From positions 1 to 49,218 of the forward strand of contig JAPTJF010000462.1 in the NCBI GenBank assembly GCA_029339195.1: DNA of 49,218 nt, read 5' to 3'. The notes beneath the pieces were generated by a model. It made no database searches, was not told the origin of the DNA, and saw only the letters and a program-made list of their open reading frames with translations. The translations under genes were made by a program, and so were the position numbers. This document shows, in pieces, positions 42,136 to 49,218 of the stretch (position 1 is the first letter of the stretch; each line of letters opens with the position of its first letter). This DNA comes from Micractinium sp. NFX-FRZ. Taxonomy: Eukaryota; Chlorophyta; Trebouxiophyceae; Chlorellales; Chlorellaceae.

Positions 42136-43847
42136 CGCGGCACGCACGTGTGCTGCGCTTGAGGGAAGCGACGCCGAGGGGCGCGAGGCCGCCGCCTGCC
42201 TGGCGCACGCCTCCCATCCTCCCCGTTTCTCTGTCTCCCTACCGCATGTTTCTTTAGACATGAGAGGGCACCACCCAACCCGCTCCCGACCCTTGCCGCC
42301 CCCCACGCCTTTCCCTGCCCCCCTTGTGCCATGAGACCTTGGGAGAGTTTATTGGGTATCTGTATTGGGTATCCACACACACACACACGAGGAGCGGCCC
42401 ACGCTTGATTTTGCGGGCCCTCCTCCGGTGCCAGTCTCCCACACCTCCCGCGCTCCTCTCCTGGGCTTCCGCTGCTGTATGCCTCTTCCCAACGCCACCT
42501 CACCCATCACCCCCCACAAGCATGACCCGCCACCGCACTGACCGCACTGCCTCCTGCCCCTCCTCCCCCTCCCATCCACACTGCCCCCATCCCCACCGTT
42601 ACTCCCCACCCCACACACAAACGACACTGCCGCTCGTGCGTTCCGTCGCCGCAACCTCCGTGCATGATGAACTGCGGTGCCACGCACCCCTGCCCACTCC
42701 ACCCACCTGCACCCCTCCTCCGTATGCCTTGCTCCCCCTCCTTGCCCGCGGCATGCAACCGGGCAGCCCCACGCTCGGCACGCCCTTGCCTCACGCTGCC
42801 GACCTGCACTGCCTGGTTGCCCCGCACCATCCTCTCATCCCTACTCGCCTGCTGTACTAAGTGACGCCGCCCGCCCCTGGGTGCATCACACCTCTCCGAC
42901 CCCCCTCTCGAATAAGTTGGGTTGCGGCAGCGGCCCCTCTGCCCCCCCGAGCCACTTGCTCCCGCTCCCGCACCCCCCTTGCCTTGCTCGAGGCGCGCCA
43001 CATGCCACCCCAGCCCCAGCCGCCCGCCCCACCCTCTGTTTCATTGCCCTCCGGGGTGCGGCTCCTCTGCGCTGCCCAGCCGCCCCCGGGGCCTGATAAT
43101 CTTTCGCCCTCTTCTCGAGCGTTCAGAGACATAAGAGCGCAGCTTGCCTGCTGGGCCCCCAGCCCCAGCCCCTCTGTATGCACTGCTGTGGTGTAAAGAC
43201 AGCATCTGCCTGCCTCAGTAGCAAGTTGAGTTCGGAGCTTGGACCACGGCTGGGCTTGTGCTGTTGTGAGTGGGCACCTCGGCCTGCTGGCAGAGCGGGC
43301 GGCGGCATGCAAGCGGCATGGTGGTGAGAACCTCAAGGGCTTGGGCCCGGAGTTGGATTTGTCCGACGGCACGTACAACGAACGAGAAGCCCCACAAGTC
43401 GCACATAGACAGGACCGATATGATGGCGGTGCAAAACATCTTTGGGTGCATGCGCACCCTTGCCTTGCAGGACAGCCGGCCAGGCGTCCAGCGCAGGACG
43501 CATGCGTGCGCTCGCTGACCCCCCACAACCAACAGAAGCTGGACCCACAGACAGGCCAGCATGAGCCCACAAACAATACTGTTACATAAGCCCACGCACA
43601 ACGCCAGCTGGCCCGCCCCTCGAGGGGCGCTCTCACCGGCCGCTGGCAGCAGTGTGGCAGCTCTGCGGCGGCATGTCCGTGGCGGTTGGTGTCGGGCGCT
43701 CGCCTCATCTCACTTTGAAGCACCACAGTAGCCCCTTTAGACAGCGGCACAGCATCTCGGGGGGAAGAGATCGGTCCTGTACGCCGCCAGCTCAGCGGGA
43801 TCGTCCCCCTTTAGTGCAGGCCGCCCGGGGCGCGTAATCAGACCCAC
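42136..43847. other. Intergenic: DPBB 3' UTR and promoter of the beta-helix gene
   Basis: Very C-rich to ~43000, with an (AC) run near 42373-42390 and TGTAA at 43192-43196. ORFs on both strands lack splice continuation or domains. Confidence 0.5.
43192..43196 (+). promoter_or_regulatory. Putative TGTAA poly(A) signal of the DPBB gene
   Basis: TGTAA ~1.06 kb after the stop at 42135. Confidence 0.35.
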
Positions 43848-46800
43848 ATGACGAGCCCGCGCAGGAATTCGGGCAGCTGGCAAGACAGCGGCGCCATGCT
43901 GCTGGCGGTGAGCACATGCTGCGACTAGTTCTGCGTGCGCTCCCCCCTTCCTTGATGTAGCCGCTGAACGCTGCCGATGATCCAATGCGCTCGCCGCCGC
44001 AGGAGAAGGTCGCCTGCAGGCGCCCAGTGCTGGTGGCGCTCCTGCTGACGGTGACGGCGCTGGTTGGGCAGCAGGCGGCGGTGGGCCGCTGGCAGGCGCT
44101 GCAGTCCCACCTCCTGGTGGCACCGGAGCGCGCAAGGGACCTGCTTGCTCGTTTGGTGGGCGACGACGGCGATGGGCGGTTTGGAGCTGAGCTGCCCACG
44201 CCGGTGCTGCTGCCGATGCCGGCGCCGCCGATGCCGCCGCTACCACCGCCGCAGCCCCCGTGGCCACCCTCGCCGCCCCGGCCGCCCTCCCCCTCGCCGC
44301 CGCCGCCCTGGCCGCCCCGGCCGCCCTCCCCACCGCCGCCGCCCGTCGGCGCCCGCCATTTCCCTGCCGCCCCCACTTTCCGGCACTTTGGGGCAGAAGG
44401 GGAGAAGTGGCGGCCTGACGGGCCTTTCATGGACTTCTCGTTCGCGGGTGCGGGCAGCGGTTGAGCTTGAAGGGGGGATCAAGGGGTGGGAGGTATGGGC
44501 TCCGGCGATGCAGAGGCGGCGGTGCCTGCTAACTCTTTTATGTGTGCGTGACCCTGCGGTGTTGCAGCACGTGTGTGCATGCACCGCCTGCCCTGCCCAG
44601 CCCGGCCCTGCTGCCTGCTGCTCGCCGGCTTCCGTGCACGCTGCCGCCCCCCTGCTGTCGCGCCCCCTCATCCCCGTCTCTTCATCCCTCTGCCTAACCT
44701 GCCGACCCGCAGGGTACCGCAACAACGAGGTGGAGATGCCCACCCCACCGCTGACCCGCACGCTGGCCGCCTTCATGCGGGGCCACCCCAACCGCACCAG
44801 CACGGAAGCGCTTGAAGCCATGTTGGCCTGGGCCAACGCGCAGCCACCAGAGGCGGGTGAGGCTGGCGAGGGAAGGGAGGCGAGCACCGTGCCATCTGTT
44901 TGCATGTGCACATCGCACGGGCAGGGGGGCCCCTCACCAGGCAGCAGCAGGGTGGATTAAGTGGCAGGTGGGCGTGCTGGCCCCTCCTCTCCTCCCCCCC
45001 GCCCCTGTCCCTGCTCCCCAGCACGCTCCTGTCCCGCCCCGCCCCTCCACCCCTGCCCACCCACCCGCTTGCCCCTCCCCGCAGGCTGGATCGTGCTGGG
45101 CGTGCCCGCCGGCACGCACACGTTGGAGCGCCCCCTGACGCTGACCCGCTCGCAGACGGTGCTGCGGGGGGCGGGGCGGCGGCGGACCAAGTTCTACCTG
45201 CCCTACAGCATGATGGACGTCTTTGGTGGGTGGTGCACCTGTACTTACTTAGTGCAAAAAACTTAATAAGTAACTGAATTACTTGGGGGATGCGGTCATG
45301 GCATGTGCTTTGCTGCGGGGAGAGGGGCGGCGGGAGGACACTGTTTTCACTTACAGCATGATGGACCCCTCTTTGGTGGGTGTGGCCTGGTCCCCACGAA
45401 AGGGCTTGTGCTGCGCATGACGTGTGGTTGGAGAGCGGGCCGGCGGGGAGCAAGGTTGCGCCTCCATCCACACAGCATGATGGGATCCCTCGGCCCCACA
45501 GCCAGCGGTTCCATCACATGCACCGTGGCGAAGTCACTTGGACCACTGGGCGCCCCTGCAAATCACAGATGTGTGCCCCACCCTCGCCACCCCTCCCACC
45601 GCAGGCCCCTCCCCGCTCACACATCAGGGGTACTACGTCTACTCTGGCGCCTTTATGAATGCAAAGGGCTGGTTCTCCCGCCAGCCGCTGGCCCGCCTCA
45701 CCCATGCCGCCCCCCGAGGCTCCCGCTCCCTGCGGGTGAATGACGCAAGCGGCATCCGGCCCGGGCAAATGGTGACCCTGTGGTGCCATGGCGGAGAGGG
45801 GGAGCTGTCCAGGGAGCTGCTCAACCACAAGCTGCGGCACAGCGAGCGCATGAAGTGAGGGTGCTGTGCGTGCTGCGCTTGTTTGTGGAAGTGGGATGGG
45901 GAGGTTGCGGGCTGTGCGCTGTGGCAGAGCCAGGTGCAGCATGTGTGGTGGCTCTCCTGCGCCACTCCCTCCTGTAGCAACCACTGCTGCCGCTTCTGCT
46001 GCTTCATTTGTCTGAATGCTGACAAAGCATCTCCGTTCCATCATACCTCCACTCCCTGCCTGTGCAGCCACCGCAACCTGCGCTACTCCAGCCGCGTCCT
46101 GGCAGTGGGGCCCAACAACGTGAGGGGGGCGGTTGGCCTGCCTGCCTGGGCAGCACAGGGCATCTGTTGGGCAGAAAGCAGGGCTGCCTGCCTGCCTGGG
46201 CAGCGCAGGGCGTGTGTTGTGCAGAAAGCGGGCCTGCCTGCCCAGCTGGGTGCTCCTTTGCACTGTCCAGGGGCCTTGCCCGAGAGCGGAGGTGCCAGCC
46301 CCTGCTATGTCCAGGTGGCACACGGCCTGCCACGCTGCCCCATGCTGTGCTCCGGGGGCCCCCTGTGCGCCCGCTCTGCCCCCGTCCCACTTACGCCCTG
46401 CGCCCGCGCCACCGCTTCCTCCCCTCCCTCCTTCCCTCCTCTCCTCTTGTGCAGACGCTCACCTTGGAGCGTGCCCTGCCCATCACAGTCACCCTGCGGT
46501 TGAACCCAGGTGGGTGGGCGGGCGGGCGCCCGGGTGGGCAGCCCACCACATCTGATCCGTGTGCACGCATGCAGGGCAGCAACGCAATGCAGGAAAGCAG
46601 GGCACACAATGTTGGAGCCCGGATTTTCACCTCAGCACCCCTGTTGTTGGCCCGGCAGCAGGCCCGCAAGCCCAGCCTGCATCGGGGTGTGCCAGCCGCC
46701 AGGCAGGCACCCACCCAACCATTGGCGCCTGACAGCCCTCCCACCTTGCGTGCCCGTCGTGTGCCTCCTGTGCTGTGCTCGTGGCTGTCTGCAGTGCTGA

Positions 46801-49218
46801 TCACCCAGAAGGCCAAGGTGCATGATGTTGGTTTCGAAGGATTCACAATGGAGGTGGGTGATGCTCCAGGTTACGCACCTGCTGAGCCTGCCCCTGCCTG
46901 CCTGCCTGCCTGCATGCCCGCATGCTTTTGCACCGGCTTTGCTGGTGGCCCAGGGCGCGGGCAGTTGGTTGGTGGCCTGATGAGAACACTCGCTAACATA
47001 AGGGAGTGTTCTGTGCTGGCCGAGAGAGGCACCAGGCTGGAAGGTGGGGTTGGGGCTTGGGGAAGGCGCCCTGGCGAGATGCAAACAGAAAAGGGAGACA
47101 GGCAGCGGCAACGGCAGGGACGGCACGAGCCTCCGGGGTGCCGCTGTGCCTGCTGCGCTCTGTGGCACGCTGTGCTGCTGGCGGCGGGTGCGACACGCTC
47201 TGCTGCTGCACCTGCATGTGGCAGCGCAGCCCCAGCTGCTGTACGCTTCCGCCGTCTTCTCCCCTGCTTCACTCGCCTCACCTCACCCTCTCCAACCTGC
47301 CAGCGCACCCTCCTTCCCCTGCCTTCCCACCCGCAGTTCAAGTGGGCTCCTTACAACGGGCACCACCTGGTGAGTGCATGCCCCCTGCCCTGGCTGCCTT
47401 GCTGGCTGCCTTGCTGGCTGCCTTGCTGGCTGCCCTCCCACCGCTGCTGGTGCCGATGCAGTGCGCCTGCCACTGTCGCAGCCCCATGCCGGTGCTGATC
47501 GCTGGTGCAGCACCTGCCATGCCTGCTGCGCCCCCTCGCCCATTACAGCGCGCACCACCTGAAAAGCCTGCCCCTGCCTGCCTGCTTGCCAGCATGCTTG
47601 CATTGGCTTTGCTGGTGGCCATGCTCAGGTCACCCTGGCTGCCGTCTGGTACTGCCGCTGCCTGCTGTGCATTCCGTGCCTCCTCGTCTCCTCTAAGCAC
47701 GAGCCGTGCTGTAACGGCGTCCAGCAGCCATCCGCCACCTGCCCTCCTGCCCCTCCCTCTTCTCACACATCGCGCCGAATTCCTCCCGCTCTTGCAAGAG
47801 CCAGGCTACAGCAGAATTGTAACTGGCTTGGATGGCAGCTGGCTGCAGGACGTCGCCTTGCTCTTCGCACCCCTCAACCTCCCCTCCCCTCTTCCTACAA
47901 CTCGTGCCAAAACCGCAGGAGCTGGGGTACAGCGGCATCGAATTCGACAGAGTGGGGGACGGCTGGGCGCGGGACGTGGGCTTTGTGAACGTCGACAACG
48001 CCGTGCTGGTGGCGGGCAGCGACCGCATCACGGTCACAAATTTCGAGGTGGCGGTGAGCAAGGAGCGGCGCGGCGGGCCGGAGATGCTGGAGGGGCACTG
48101 GGGGACACGCGTGGGTGAGTGGGGCGGGGTGAGGGTGGGGGAGGGGCGGTGGGGCACGGGGGCGCAGGTGGCAGTAGAGGGTGGGGTAGGGCGGGGCTGC
48201 ATGTTAGAGGGGCACTGGGGGACGCTCGTGGGTGAGTGGGGGGAGTTGTGTGGGGAAGGGGAGGTGGGGCATGGGGGGCGCAGATAAGAGAGGGTAAGGT
48301 GAAGCATGGCCAGATGCTGGGGGGTCAGTGAGGCACGTGCATGAGTGAGTGGGGTGTACTGCCTCTTGCTGGCAGAAGGAGGGGAGGGGAAGGGGGCTGC
48401 GGGTGACGAGGGCGTGGGCCCCGGCGCTGCCCGCCTGCTCACTTTGCCTGAGTCATCCCCCTCCCCCCCCTCTACAGTCATCCGACTTCACCATCCGCCC
48501 TTCCGTGTGCCTGTTCCAGCACTGTACGAAAAGACACACTCAGCACTCGCCTTGCCACCACCGCTGCGCCCCCCCATTGCAGGCACCAGATTGGACGTGC
48601 CCGGTGTCCAACATCGCCGTCCTCCCTACCCTCTGCCTGTGTCCACACTGCGCTTGACACACTCGAAACTCGCCTGGCACCATCCCATGCGCAGGCACCA
48701 GCGTGGACGTGCTGGTGTCCGACTTTGCCATCCTGCCCAACATGCGGCATGGCGTGGGGGCCGACACGCAGGGGCAGTTCTCGGTGTTTGAGCACGGGCG
48801 CATCAGCGACGCCAACCTGGAGGTCCACAGGTGCGATATGTGGTGTGGGTCCGTCAGTGGTCCGGCTGCCGCCATCTCCCACTTGGGGCAGCAACAGGGG
48901 GGGAAATGGATCACTGCACAGCAGCAGGGGGGGACGGCTCGATTTTAGCAGCAAGGGGGGGATCACTCGCAGCAGCTGGTGTGGGCCGGACAGCTTGCCC
49001 CTCGCGGCACCTTGCCCACTCTCACTTACCCCACCGCGCTCACTGCCCACCCCACCCCGCCGCAGGGCCCAGGCCGCCCAGCTTCTGTTCACCGACATCC
49101 ACCTGGGCAACTCCACAGAGCCCTTCTACTCTGGCGGGCCGCCCATCTCGGGCCCCAACACCGCCGCCTGGACGGTCTTTTGGGGCCTGTCCGGCGACGC
49201 GGGCCCCTTCCTGCCGCC
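43848..49218 (+). CDS. Pro-rich, membrane-anchored or secreted beta-helix (pectin-lyase-like) protein, 3' truncated by the window
   Basis: Preferred exons: 43848-43907, 44003-44447, 44713-44856, 45085-45225, 45605-45854, 46068-46119, 46455-46509, 46795-46853, 47337-47369, 47919-48114, 48695-48830 and 49066-49218 (continues), ~574 aa so far. An unspliced start at ATG 43985 in the same frame is the alternative for the first exon. A hydrophobic segment (VLVALLLTVTALVG) acts as signal or anchor. A stalk of PPSPPRPPSPSPPPP type follows, then a short helical region (RTLAAFMRGHPNRTSTEALE). The beta-helix part begins with VLGVPAGTHTLERPLTLTRS and VLRGAG, as in pectate-lyase-superfamily proteins, with repeated turns (VHDVGFEGFTME, VGFVNVDNAVLVAGSDRITV, VLVSDFAILPNMRHGVGADT, LLFTDIHLGN). 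Such proteins bind or cleave polysaccharides outside the cell; catalytic residues cannot be assigned. The introns are full of degenerate exon copies. Confidence 0.8.
45204..45490 (+). repeat. Three copies of a beta-helix exon 3' end (TACAGCATGATGGA)
   Basis: The exon end and donor (TACAGCATGATGGACGTCTT then TGGTGGGTG, 45204-45232) recur at 45352-45382 with donor intact, and partially at 45471-45490. Confidence 0.85.
47794..47980 (+). repeat. Decayed duplicate of a beta-helix exon start
   Basis: 47794-47857 encodes EPGYSRIVTGLDGSWLQDV, a degenerate match to ELGYSGIEFDRVGDGWARDV in the real exon starting 47919. The AG of the copied acceptor is lost (GCAAGAG instead of GCAGGAG). Confidence 0.75.
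48089..48241 (+). repeat. Duplicated exon end and donor, 117 bp apart
   Basis: GGAGGGGCACTGGGGGACAC with CGTGGGTGAGTGGGG at 48089-48124 recurs at 48206-48241 with three substitutions; the copied donor is intact. A weaker third copy lies near 48312-48352. Confidence 0.85.
48477..48738 (+). repeat. Three copies of a beta-helix exon start, ~112 bp apart
   Basis: GCAGGCACCAG...GGACGTGC...GGTGTCC occurs at 48579-48626 (copy) and 48691-48738 (true exon). A more diverged GTCATCCGACTTCACCATCC piece is at 48477-48502. Confidence 0.8.

Noticed and set aside
42136..43847. Minus-strand ORFs near 42857-43750
   Set aside because: No conserved motif, no consistent exon joins; C-rich intergenic antisense.
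1..49218. tRNA, rRNA, transposon or viral insertion
   Set aside because: No cloverleaf, rRNA, transposase, reverse transcriptase, integrase or long terminal repeat signature was found on reading both strands by eye.

Overview
This window reads as nuclear DNA of a coccoid green alga, most likely Trebouxiophyceae close to Chlorella or Micractinium. The support is a very high GC content, short exons joined by GTGAG...CAG introns of roughly 80-400 bp, Ala/Gln/Pro-rich low-complexity coding regions, TGTAA motifs 0.5-1.5 kb after stop codons, and a gene of the algal LCIB family (CO2-concentrating mechanism). Nothing prokaryotic, viral or organellar was seen. Gene models below were assembled by hand from splice sites and reading-frame phase; all ten main models keep an open frame through every junction.

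Layout. 1-1906 (+): 3' part of a secreted protein with a PAN/Apple-like cysteine module and a long proline-rich tail. 2848-8835 (+): a complete secreted subtilisin-like protease (17 exons) whose C-terminal exons match the first gene, so the two are tandem relatives. 9971-13765 (-): a 615-residue divergent SET-like protein ending in two SUMO-interaction-like motifs. 14889-15911 (-): a small conserved CxxC/CxxC protein. 16722-21085 (+): dsRNA-binding domain plus RS-rich protein. About 21.3-21.8 kb (-): a doubtful, frame-broken ORF. 22107-26992 (+): bZIP factor with a large C-terminal region. 28621-31692 (+): protein with two RRMs separated by a Gln-rich linker. 34454-38449 (+): chloroplast-targeted LCIB-family beta-carbonic-anhydrase-like protein. 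40097-42135 (+): secreted expansin/barwin-like double-psi beta-barrel protein. 43848-end (+): membrane-anchored or secreted, Pro-rich, beta-helix protein, cut by the window end.

The genes do not form a pathway. Four of them (two protease-type proteins, the DPBB protein and the beta-helix protein) look like cell-wall or extracellular functions. Four are nuclear or RNA proteins (SET-like, bZIP, dsRBD/RS, RRM). One belongs to chloroplast CO2 handling.

The most unusual signal is structural. Many introns carry one or two imperfect copies of the adjoining exon edge, including the splice donor or acceptor, at 65-220 bp spacing. I call these splice-junction echoes. They occur in the protease, bZIP, LCIB-family and beta-helix genes and make these introns rich in decoy or potentially alternative splice sites.
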